Under the pieces are notes generated by a model that did not search any database, was not told the origin of the DNA, and worked only from the letters and a program-made list of their open reading frames with translations. The position numbers and the translations under genes were made by a program. A DNA stretch of 17,046 nucleotides from JBHICC01 sp046759385 (GTDB lineage: Bacteria > Pseudomonadota > Gammaproteobacteria > Acidiferrobacterales > SPGG2), in contig JBHICC010000050.1 in the NCBI GenBank assembly GCA_046759385.1, positions 1 to 17,046 of the forward strand, read 5' to 3'. Below, piece by piece: positions 1 through 6,602 of this stretch. How positions within the stretch are numbered: the stretch's first letter is position 1; every line of letters starts with the position of its first letter.

Positions 1-45
1 CTCATAATCCGTTGGTCGCAGGTTCGAGTCCTGCCGGGCCCACCA
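1..45 (+). tRNA. tRNA with CAU anticodon, 3' half only (elongator Met or Ile2)
   Basis: The window opens inside a tRNA. Bases 1-7 read as a seven-base anticodon loop CTCATAA with anticodon CAT. They are followed by the anticodon 3' stem, a short variable loop, a T arm (GCAGG-TTCGAGT-CCTGC), the acceptor 3' strand CGGGCCC, discriminator A and an encoded CCA ending at 45. A CAT anticodon occurs in initiator Met, elongator Met and the lysidine-modified Ile2 tRNA. The TTGGTCGC after the anticodon stem resembles Ile2 tRNAs, but the D arm that would help decide lies outside the window. Confidence 0.9.
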
Positions 46-52
46 TAAAATT

Positions 53-90
53 AAAAGGGGTTGCGAGCGATCGTAGCCCTTTTTCTTTTC
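53..90 (+). terminator. Rho-independent terminator of the tRNA
   Basis: Bases 53-66 pair with 71-84 across a GCGA (GNRA) tetraloop at 67-70. This makes a 14-bp stem with a few G-T wobbles (AAAAGGGG side against CCCTTTTT side), and a T-rich run continues to 90. It starts 7 nt after the CCA end, so it terminates the tRNA transcript and isolates it from the arsR-like gene. Confidence 0.85.
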
Positions 91-139
91 CTAGCGCCCT
101 TGCCATCACGCTTCCCAGGGGGTAGCGGTTTGATTAGTG

Positions 140-171
140 TTGACAAACTATACAACTAGATATATAGTTGT
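140..171 (+). promoter_or_regulatory. Promoter and likely autorepression operator of the ArsR-type gene
   Basis: A near-perfect sigma-70 promoter is visible: TTGACA at 140-145, a 17-bp spacer and TATAGT at 163-168. A perfect 7-bp inverted repeat, ACAACTA (152-158) and TAGTTGT (165-171) with 6 bp between, covers the -10 element. That is the usual position for an ArsR/SmtB-family operator. The expected transcription start (about 174-176) coincides with the GTG start at 175, so the mRNA would have essentially no leader. Confidence 0.75.
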
Positions 172-174
172 TTT

Positions 175-501
175 GTGAGCAAGCGATTGACTGAAAATCG
201 AGCCGCTCAAGGGCTCGCGGCATTGGGCAATAGCACACGCCTGCGGCTGTTCAGGCTGCTCGTCCGCGCCGGGCCTGAGGGCCTAAACATCAGCGATCTG
301 CAGCGGTTCTTGAACATGCCAGCCTCCACTTTGGCGCATCATCTATCGACCTTGACGCGGGCTGATGTGGTGGTGCAACAACGGCGCGGCCGCGAGGTGA
401 TTTGCACTGCGGAACATGCGGTGATCAACGGTCTCGTGGCGTACCTAAAGGACCAGTGCTGCGTCGGTTTGGCAAATCAAGACGAATCCGACGCGGCGTG
501 A
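175..501 (+). CDS. ArsR/SmtB-family winged-helix repressor
   Basis: A 108-residue protein of typical ArsR length. Residues 12-30 match the family's opening helix (LAALGNSTRLRLFRLL). Residues 39-62 form the recognition helix-turn-helix (LNMPASTLAHHLSTL). The wing is around 66-78 (VVQQRRGREVICTA). Cysteines at 77, 95 and 96, the last two adjacent near the C-terminus, are candidate thiol ligands for a soft metal or metalloid. No canonical ELCVC box is present. The GTG start is chosen because it lies directly at the predicted transcription start; there is no Shine-Dalgarno sequence. Family knowledge says such proteins leave DNA when metal binds. The permease 41 bp downstream is the likely target, with autoregulation through the inverted repeat over the -10. 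The effector is not readable from sequence. Confidence 0.85.
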   Translation: MSKRLTENRAAQGLAALGNSTRLRLFRLLVRAGPEGLNISDLQRFLNMPASTLAHHLSTLTRADVVVQQRRGREVICTAEHAVINGLVAYLKDQCCVGLANQDESDAA

Positions 502-542
502 TTTCTTCTGAAACAAAACTATTTTTCTAGGGATATCGCCAT

Positions 543-1574
543 ATGTCCGCAGAACGTGCAGCGACAGCGACCTCGCCCAAAAGAGCGCCAGCAGTCGATC
601 ATGTGTGGCTGGCTATTGCTGCGACCTTTGCTGGGCTGCTTGTACTGACACCGCAGCAAGCTGAGCGCTCGTTCGCCTTCACTGTCGATGCGTTGGTCGG
701 GGTACTACCGTTTCTGTTCTTGTCTGTGGCGTTGGCGGCCTACGCCAAGGCGAGTGGCGCCGATAGTCTGATTGCGCGCGCGTTTCACGGCCGCACAGTC
801 CCGATGATCTTCTTTGCGGCGAGCATGGGTGCACTGTCACCGTTTTGTTCTTGCGGCGTGATCCCGCTCATCGCCGCGCTGCTCGCGATGGGCGTACCCT
901 TGGCGCCGGTGATGGCATTCTGGCTGGCCTCACCGTTGATGGACCCGTCGATGTTTGTACTTACCGCCGGCACCCTCGGCACCGGCTTCGCTATCGCGAA
1001 AACGGTTGCTGCTTTTGCGATTGGGCTACTCGGCGGGTTTGGCGTATTTCTGCTACAAGGTGTCGGTTTCTTCAGCCGGCCTCTGCGCGACGGTGTCGGC
1101 GACGGCGGCTGTGCCGGTGCGACGGTCCGTGATCCCAAACAAGTAGTGTGGCCGTTTTGGCGAGAGGCGCCACGGCGCCAGAGCTTTGCGGTCAGCGCGC
1201 GCGACAACCTGTTTTTCCTGGGTAAGTGGCTCACGCTTGCTTTCGTACTGGAAAGTCTCATGCTTGCTTATGTGCCGGCCGATCTCGTTGCGCGCGCCGT
1301 GGGCGACGGTGGCTGGTTACCAACCTTGAGCGCGACATTGATCGGCGTGCCAGCTTATCTGAACGGCTATGCGGCCTTGCCCCTTGTCGGCGGGCTGATG
1401 GAGCAGGGTATGGCGCCCGGTGCGGGAATGGCATTCTTGCTTGCCGGCGGTGTGAGCTGCATCCCCGCTGCTATCGCAGTCTATGCGCTCGCACGCCCGC
1501 CGGTGTTCGTGGCCTATCTCGCCTTCGCTTTCCTCGGTGCGTTCTCGGCCGGCCTCGCCTACGGGGTTATCTGA
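543..1574 (+). CDS. ArsP_1/DUF318-family permease (putative metal or organoarsenical efflux)
   Basis: A 343-residue integral membrane protein. Hydrophobic segments lie at about 21-37, 47-68, 86-98, 105-131, 134-172, 228-245, 262-285, 292-316 and 320-343. The signature SPFCSCGVIPLI spans residues 99-110, with Cys102 and Cys104, and continues into PLAPVMAFWLASPLMDPSMF. This is the core of the ArsP_1 permease family, whose studied members export trivalent methylated or aromatic arsenicals, while SO_0444-type relatives are linked to Cu/Zn. A second, related half holds GVPAYLNGYAALPLVGG and GGVSCIPAA (Cys306). A charged cytoplasmic loop at 180-215 contains Cys190. There is no heavy-metal-associated domain. 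ATG at 543 follows AGGGAT by about 8 nt. It is probably co-transcribed with the upstream ArsR-type gene. The substrate is inferred from family and neighbour only. Confidence 0.8.
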   Translation: MSAERAATATSPKRAPAVDHVWLAIAATFAGLLVLTPQQAERSFAFTVDALVGVLPFLFLSVALAAYAKASGADSLIARAFHGRTVPMIFFAASMGALSPFCSCGVIPLIAALLAMGVPLAPVMAFWLASPLMDPSMFVLTAGTLGTGFAIAKTVAAFAIGLLGGFGVFLLQGVGFFSRPLRDGVGDGGCAGATVRDPKQVVWPFWREAPRRQSFAVSARDNLFFLGKWLTLAFVLESLMLAYVPADLVARAVGDGGWLPTLSATLIGVPAYLNGYAALPLVGGLMEQGMAPGAGMAFLLAGGVSCIPAAIAVYALARPPVFVAYLAFAFLGAFSAGLAYGVI

Positions 1575-1700
1575 ACGTCGAACAGCGTCTCCGCGTGACT
1601 TCGCAGAACGTTTAATAACTGCTGCGGGCGTACTTGACGCCAGCCAGTCGCCGCGACACAAGTTTTCCGCAATCTTAATGAGCAGCAAAAGGAGGCAATC

Positions 1701-2090
1701 TTGGCTAGCCCGGAAGGAATAAACAAGAGCGCCTGGGCTTTCAATCTGTTCGACCCGACCCAAGGAATTCCAAGGCAACTCGCCGATGGCATCGCCACGC
1801 GGATCTTCGTCGGTGACAATGTCATGCTCTCGGTCGTTCGCATCGAGCCCAGATCAACCGGGACCGTGCACAGCCATCCTCAAGAGCAGTGGGGCGTGTT
1901 GCTCGACGGCGAATGTGTGCGAATCCAGGGTGATGAGGAGGTGCCAATGCAGGCCGGTGATTTTTGGCACACCCCAGGCGGTGTGCCCCACGGCATTCGC
2001 ACGGGTGACACTGGCGCAACCGTACTGGACATATTCAGTCCGCCTCGGGAAGAGTATAAGCGCGCAGGCGTCGGTTTTGTCGCTCAGTAA
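1701..2090 (+). CDS. Small single-domain cupin protein
   Basis: A 129-residue one-domain cupin. Motif 1 is visible at 57-70 (HSHPQEQWGVLLDG), with metal-ligand candidates His57, His59 and Glu62. Motif 2 is at 86-97 (GDFWHTPGGVPH), with His97 as the fourth ligand. The start is TTG at 1701, chosen because AAAAGGAGG lies 5 nt upstream and no ATG or GTG fits better. Proteins of this size bind a divalent metal and may act as isomerase, dioxygenase or small-molecule sensor; none of these can be chosen here. The 126-bp gap after the permease shows no terminator, so it may belong to the ArsR-permease transcript, but it also has a far stronger ribosome site than its neighbours. Confidence 0.8.
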   Translation: MASPEGINKSAWAFNLFDPTQGIPRQLADGIATRIFVGDNVMLSVVRIEPRSTGTVHSHPQEQWGVLLDGECVRIQGDEEVPMQAGDFWHTPGGVPHGIRTGDTGATVLDIFSPPREEYKRAGVGFVAQ

Positions 2091-2256
2091 TCGTTGTCTT
2101 TCTTTACGACACGGCAAGCCCCCGCGCATGCAAGATCGTGGAGGTGCGTCAAACAAGGGAGGTTAGGAGGGCGGTCCCAAACAGAGCAGACGCAACGCCT
2201 AATCATCCTTTGAATTGCACAGCGTTTCACCGGCGATGACGCGTGGATGCTGTTTC

Positions 2257-3207
2257 CTAAGGAAGGATGACTTCCAGACTTTCGGCGCGCAGCAGGTCGG
2301 AGCGACGGGTGTAGACGGGGCCCTGCGGCGCCCGCTCGAGCACCTTGAGCGGAATCGGTTTGATCTCGCGCGGCGAGCCCCGCAAGATCAAATCATATCG
2401 ACCGCCGCGATCGGACAACCGGATCTGAAGGACCTCGGCAAGATGGGTAGCCGCGTTGACCGGCGGGCCCTGAAACGCGGCGATAAACCTGATCTTGTCT
2501 TTCAGCGCTGGCGGAATGCTGACAGCGCGCCACTGGCTCTCCCCTAGGAACACACGTTTGAGGCTGTCCTCTCTCATTGGCACGAGCAGTGTATCGATGC
2601 CAGCACGCGGCGCACCGTCGTCGTAAAGCGTGTCGATGTGGTAGAGGCGCGATCCATCTTCTGCTTCGAACGTCCTAAGTTCCAGCACTGACAGATCGGC
2701 ATTAATCTTGCCGAGTACAGCGTTTAATGCTTCGCACGCTTCATCGATAACCACGACGCCGCGAAAATCGGCCTGCAACGTCGCATGAAGATAAGCCCCC
2801 ACGTTACCGTAAGCTGACCGGCTGCGCGCTTCCTCGAGTTTCGCGGAAGCCTCGGTATCTTGCGAGACTTGATCGCGCAGGTAGTCACGAATGGCACCGC
2901 GCGCGTCGTCAAAACCTGCCACCAGCTTGAACAACTCCACCCCGGTATTCCAGAACGGTGTCTGCCTGGCGATTGCCACCTTTATCACGTAGAGCGCGGG
3001 CGACTCAGGCTGCGCCAGATCGATCACATATGCGCTTGGCAGGGAGAGAATATCGTGGGCTGTTAGCCCCGTGCGCACGTCGACGTAGACGGCGCTCGGT
3101 CCGAACATTTGACTCGCGACCGCGGTCAAACAAGCCTGGAACTCTGACTCCTTGCCATGGCTGACCAAGCGGTGACGCTTGCTGAACTTGTCGACGATAA
3201 GGGACAT
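2257..3207 (-). CDS. Paralogue A: nuclease-fold-like N-terminal domain with a separate C-terminal domain
   Basis: A 316-residue soluble protein. Residues 1-195 align without a gap to residues 1-195 of the TPR protein at 6603-8060. Shared blocks include IVDKFS..HRLVS, YVID at 60-63, VIK at 74-76, FKLV at 93-96, FRG.VV.DE at 148-156 and FEAEDGSRLY at 180-189. The alternation of YVID, a beta-strand ending VIK and a helix resembles the core of PD-(D/E)XK/NucS-like domains. However, the acidic position before the Lys is Val, so cleavage activity is doubtful. Residues ~205-316 form a second domain (FLGESQWRAVSI, IRFIAAFQGPPVNAATHLAEV, QGPVYTRRSDLL) of a type I recall beside NucS-like domains; its function is not known to me. 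It is a single-gene unit with a 370-bp leader and no Shine-Dalgarno sequence. Confidence 0.7.
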   Translation of the reverse strand: MSLIVDKFSKRHRLVSHGKESEFQACLTAVASQMFGPSAVYVDVRTGLTAHDILSLPSAYVIDLAQPESPALYVIKVAIARQTPFWNTGVELFKLVAGFDDARGAIRDYLRDQVSQDTEASAKLEEARSRSAYGNVGAYLHATLQADFRGVVVIDEACEALNAVLGKINADLSVLELRTFEAEDGSRLYHIDTLYDDGAPRAGIDTLLVPMREDSLKRVFLGESQWRAVSIPPALKDKIRFIAAFQGPPVNAATHLAEVLQIRLSDRGGRYDLILRGSPREIKPIPLKVLERAPQGPVYTRRSDLLRAESLEVILP

Positions 3208-3534
3208 CGATACGCGTGTTGTTTCGCGAACGGCTCAGTGCTTGCAAGCACGCGCACGGGGCGCGACGGCTTCAGGGCCGGGTGCAAGTTCTGTGCCGGT
3301 GCAAGCTACCTACTGTTACAAAGACGAAAATAACGTTCGCGCCGGCCTTCTGTACCCTTGGGCTCACGGGCTGGGCACGTGGCCAAGCCGGTCAGCCAAA
3401 TAGCCGTCCCTGATGTGTTTTTTCCAAGGAGAAGAAAGAAAGAAACGGGGAGACTGCCTACGCTGGCGGTGTCAAAGTTATTATATCCGGCCCCCGTTTC
3501 GGGTCCTCACCCCAAGTATCCAATCCCTGGGGTG
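3208..3534. other. Gene-free stretch: long leader of paralogue A
   Basis: No convincing reading frame is present. On the minus strand there is a TATAAT at 3485-3480 with no good -35 element (GAGGAC at 17 bp), so it is only a candidate promoter. It would give a leader of about 265 nt. The leader holds a CT-rich run (TTTCTTTCTTTCTTC, plus positions 3430-3444), a hairpin around 3369-3389 (GGCTTGGCC..CCAGCC), the near-repeats CTTGCACCGGC and CTTGCACCCGGC, and the 14-bp palindrome next to the gene. I do not recognise a known riboswitch class in it. Confidence 0.4.
3238..3251. promoter_or_regulatory. Perfect 14-bp palindrome upstream of paralogue A
   Basis: GTGCTTGCAAGCAC is a perfect palindrome 31 nt upstream of the paralogue A start codon. 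In the mRNA, any hairpin would need to lose central pairs for a loop, so a dimeric protein operator is the simpler reading. No matching copy was seen upstream of the other genes in the window. Confidence 0.35.
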
Positions 3535-3576
3535 GAAAAACAAGGCAAGCCTCACCGGGCCCGGGGCGGTGAGGCT
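3535..3576 (-). terminator. Rho-independent terminator of the GAF-PAS-GGDEF-EAL gene
   Basis: On the minus strand, a 9-bp GC-rich perfect stem (AGCCTCACC at 3576-3568 with GGTGAGGCT at 3556-3548, loop of 11 nt) is followed by TGCCTTGTTTTTCC. It starts 4 nt after the stop codon of the gene ending at 3580. It therefore separates that gene from paralogue A. Confidence 0.8.
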
Positions 3577-3579
3577 GGG

Positions 3580-5829
3580 CTAGCTTGTCTCGCTAGCGAT
3601 GAAAGGACGCGGTTCGCCCAGGACGTAGCCTTGAGCGTAGTCAACCCCAAGGGCACGTAGGCGCTCGACAATCGCAACATTCTCAGCGGACTCGGCGATG
3701 GTCTGTATACCCATTTCGTGACCGATTTGGTTGATTGCGGCAACCATCGCGTGGTCGATCCGATTGTCAGTGATGTTGCCGACAAACGCGCCATCGATCT
3801 TGATGTAATCGACCGGCAGGTTCTTCAGGTAGGCGAAGGAAGATACACCTGTCCCAAAGTCATCGAGCGCAAAGCGGCAATCAAGCTTCTTCATTTCTCG
3901 CACGAAATGTACGGCACGGTTTAGATTGCTTATTGCCGCGGTTTCCGTGATCTCAAAGCAAATAATCTCTGGTGGAACGTTGAACTCTGCGAACTTGCGT
4001 TCGATGTAGTGCAATAGGTGCTCTTCGCTAAGCGAGTTCCCGGACAGGTTGATCGCGAGCTTGACCGGGTTGTGTTGACCGGAAAAGACACCCGTATTCT
4101 GCGCATAGCACCGGAAAATATTATCGATGACCCACCGGTCTATGGCAGCCATCAAATTGTAGCGCTCGGCCGCCGGGATGAAATCATCCGGGAGCACCAG
4201 CGATCCGTCGTCGTTGACAAGACGCAACAGAATCTCGTATTGGTGCGCATCACCGTTCGGGGTTGCCAGTGGTTGGATAGGTTGGCAGTAAAGACGAAAC
4301 CGGTCTTGCTCTAGGGCCACATTGATATCAGCGGCCCAACGCAGCTCGCGATGCCAACGGGCAAGCTCTGCGTCCTCGGGGCGGTGGACATGGATACGGT
4401 TCCGTCCCAGGTCCTTGGCCGCGTAGCAGGCGACATCAGCCTGCGTTAGCAACTGGGTCATGCTCGCCGCGGGAGTAATTGGCACGAGCCCCACGCTAAC
4501 GCCGATTTCGAAGGTCTGGTCCTGCCAGCCAAAGCGAAACTCCCTGATCGCATCGAGTAGCGTGTGGGCGATGATTTGCGCCTTATCGAGCGGGCAGCCG
4601 TCGAGCAGGACACCGAACTCGTCACCCCCTAAGCGCCCCACCGTGTCGGCCTCGCGAACATTCATCTGTAGTAATCCTGCAAACTGCTTCAACAATTCGT
4701 CACCCGCAACATGGCCGCAGGTGTCGTTAACAACCTTGAATTGATCGAGATCGAGGAAACACAAGCCGTGGTGCTTGTTGTCGCTGCGCGCGCTCGCGAG
4801 TGCGGCCTCGAGCCGAGCCTCGAAGGCTCGTCGGTTCACGAGGCCTGTCAACGGGTCATGCGTAGCCTGGTAGGAAATCTCTTCGGCCAGTCGGCGTGCT
4901 TCACTGACATCGCGGAACACCATCACCGCTCCGAGGGACTCACCGTCTCGACCGCGGATCGGCGAGGCCGAGCGCTCGATGGCGTAGTGCTCGCCATCGC
5001 GACTCACCAGGACTGTGTGATCGGTACCATTGATTGCGCGGCATTCAGCAAGCGCCCGACTCACAGGGCTGTCGGCGCTCTTGCCTGTAGCCTCATCGAT
5101 CGCTTTGAATACGTGCTCGACCGGTAGCCCCAGGGCCTCGTTCTGGCGCCAGCCCGTAAGCTGTTCGGCCACTGGGTTCATGTAGTCGATCGTGCCCTGC
5201 CCATCTGTGCGGATGACTCCGTCACCGATGGAATGCAAGGTCACGATTGCGCGCTCGCGCTCTTCAAATAGCGCCTGTTCCACGCGCTGCCGCTGGATCT
5301 CGGCAGCCGCACGAGCGGCAAAAATCGAAAGGATAGACGCCGCGTGTGCGTGCGCACGCTCATCATAGGGCCGATCGTCGTAGAGAGCGAGTAGGCCGGC
5401 GGGTCGCCGGTAGTTATCATAGAGTGGAATGCCCACGTAGCATTCGGCTGACATTTCAGCGAGCAATGGCGCATCGGGGAACTGACGCCGCACATCCCGC
5501 GGGAATAGGCGTAGGCCTTCGTTTATCACGGTTTCGCAGGGGGTGCCGGCTAGCCGATACTCGAAGCTCAAGCCGTAATCTTCACCGGCCCACATCGCCA
5601 AAATCCGCACGCGATCACGTGAGGGTTCTACTACCTCCCCCACGGCGGCGTAGCGCATACCAAGCGCTCGGGCCATGTGCCTAACGAGCACGCGGAAGAA
5701 ATTTTGGCCGGTAACACCTGATGTCCCCTCGACGATGCTACGCAGTGCATCCTCGGCGTAGGCGCTGTGGACATTTTGCTGCGCCTGCGGGTAATCGGGT
5801 AAGTGCTGCGGGATAGTGGTGCCGCTCAT
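3580..5829 (-). CDS. GAF-PAS-GGDEF-EAL cyclic-di-GMP signalling protein
   Basis: A 749-residue cytoplasmic protein without membrane segments. It contains GAF (about 30-178), a linking helix, PAS (about 192-308, with ITDG-like VIRTDGQGTIDYMNP), GGDEF (318-480) and EAL (500-742). The cyclase motif RLGGDEF at 399-405 is intact. Five residues before it lies an RxxD inhibitory site (R392-D395), so product feedback is expected. The phosphodiesterase domain has the variant YEILLRL (Glu532) but keeps Asn594, Glu626, Asp656-Asp657 in DDFGTG, Lys677, Glu713 and Gln733. Both activities are therefore possible, with the GAF and PAS domains choosing between them by an unknown signal. The ATG at 5829 is the first start of the frame. 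A terminator follows directly. It probably stands as its own transcription unit. Confidence 0.93.
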   Translation of the reverse strand: MSGTTIPQHLPDYPQAQQNVHSAYAEDALRSIVEGTSGVTGQNFFRVLVRHMARALGMRYAAVGEVVEPSRDRVRILAMWAGEDYGLSFEYRLAGTPCETVINEGLRLFPRDVRRQFPDAPLLAEMSAECYVGIPLYDNYRRPAGLLALYDDRPYDERAHAHAASILSIFAARAAAEIQRQRVEQALFEERERAIVTLHSIGDGVIRTDGQGTIDYMNPVAEQLTGWRQNEALGLPVEHVFKAIDEATGKSADSPVSRALAECRAINGTDHTVLVSRDGEHYAIERSASPIRGRDGESLGAVMVFRDVSEARRLAEEISYQATHDPLTGLVNRRAFEARLEAALASARSDNKHHGLCFLDLDQFKVVNDTCGHVAGDELLKQFAGLLQMNVREADTVGRLGGDEFGVLLDGCPLDKAQIIAHTLLDAIREFRFGWQDQTFEIGVSVGLVPITPAASMTQLLTQADVACYAAKDLGRNRIHVHRPEDAELARWHRELRWAADINVALEQDRFRLYCQPIQPLATPNGDAHQYEILLRLVNDDGSLVLPDDFIPAAERYNLMAAIDRWVIDNIFRCYAQNTGVFSGQHNPVKLAINLSGNSLSEEHLLHYIERKFAEFNVPPEIICFEITETAAISNLNRAVHFVREMKKLDCRFALDDFGTGVSSFAYLKNLPVDYIKIDGAFVGNITDNRIDHAMVAAINQIGHEMGIQTIAESAENVAIVERLRALGVDYAQGYVLGEPRPFIASETS

Positions 5830-6206
5830 GGTGCTTTACCACGCGCGGGAGCGAACGTCAGATCGGGGCTGATGGCCGCGGTCGCTGAAGGGTGGGATCG
5901 CCGCCGAGGAAAGCCTGCGGCGCGCCGGCTCCGGCTGAGAAACGGCGCGGTCTGCTTTGGTCCTGCAAGCACTAGTCGAGCCAAAATGCCCCTCTCATCC
6001 CTTCCCAACGGTCCTTTGGAAATCCCCCTGTGCTGGTCCGAAGGCCTGTTGCTCTCAGCGCGTTATTGTTATCCCTTTATGGCTCAATCCTTCTGGCCTT
6101 GAACTTGACGTTCTTTGACACCGAATGGCCCTAACTCATTGAAGTAGCGGGGCCAACCCACCTTAGAACAGTATAGTCGACTTTTCGGGATTTGCTCGCT
6201 GCCACT
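5830..6206. other. Gene-free stretch between the GGDEF-EAL gene and the lipoprotein gene
   Basis: The short open frames here have no recognisable protein content. The stretch must contain the promoter of the minus-strand GGDEF-EAL gene, but I could not point to a convincing -35/-10 pair. A weak minus-strand hairpin (GGCCC near 6162 with GGGCC near 6132) follows the lipoprotein stop codon but lacks a good T run, so I do not call it a terminator. Confidence 0.4.
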
Positions 6207-6596
6207 CTAGTGGACGGTTTTGGTCTGAACGTTGGAGCGCTGGCTTTCCGCCCCCGACGCGCTGTAGGCAGTGATAGCGAAGTAGTACGTGTACGGGGGG
6301 AGGTTCTTGATCGTGTACTCCGTGACACTGGGATCATTGATCTCGATTACCCGCTGGAAGTACTCCCTCGAAGTCCCATAGTAGATTCGGTAGCCGGCTA
6401 AGTCCGCGAGCCGGGAGCCATCACTATTGCGTGTTGGCGCGCTCCAGGAGAGCGTCACCGAGCCCTCAACCGGATTCGCAGGCTTTAGCGCCTTGATTGC
6501 TGCCTCCTTGTCCGTCGCCGAGCCCCGATCGCAGCCGGCGCTGGGTAATAACAAGAGGAGCAGCACAGAAAGGACTCGTCGGTGCACAACGCCCAC
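6207..6596 (-). CDS. Fibronectin type III lipoprotein
   Basis: A 129-residue protein. Residues 1-22 form a type II signal peptide: two Arg, a run of Leu, then the lipobox PSAGC with Cys22 as the lipidated residue. The mature part is one fibronectin-III fold (about 37-128), recognisable from SVTLSWSAP, GYRIYYGTS, YTIKNLPPYTYYFAITAYS and ESQRSNVQ. The residue after Cys is Asp, which in enteric bacteria favours inner-membrane retention; whether this rule holds here is unknown. The GTG start lies 6 nt after the stop of the TPR gene, so the two are probably translationally coupled. FN3 domains mediate binding to proteins or sugars; no enzyme domain is present. It may anchor or display a partner, possibly the upstream TPR protein, but that is inference. 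Confidence 0.8.
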   Translation of the reverse strand: MGVVHRRVLSVLLLLLLPSAGCDRGSATDKEAAIKALKPANPVEGSVTLSWSAPTRNSDGSRLADLAGYRIYYGTSREYFQRVIEINDPSVTEYTIKNLPPYTYYFAITAYSASGAESQRSNVQTKTVH

Positions 6597-6602
6597 GACG
6601 AT

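Noticed and set aside
3429..3446. Tetranucleotide AGAA-type repeat as a phase-variation tract
   Set aside because: Only about three copies and outside any coding frame; too short to argue for slippage control.
5803..6102. 99-codon plus-strand frame upstream of the GAF-PAS gene
   Set aside because: Overlaps the start of a certain gene on the other strand, and its product has no protein-like pattern.
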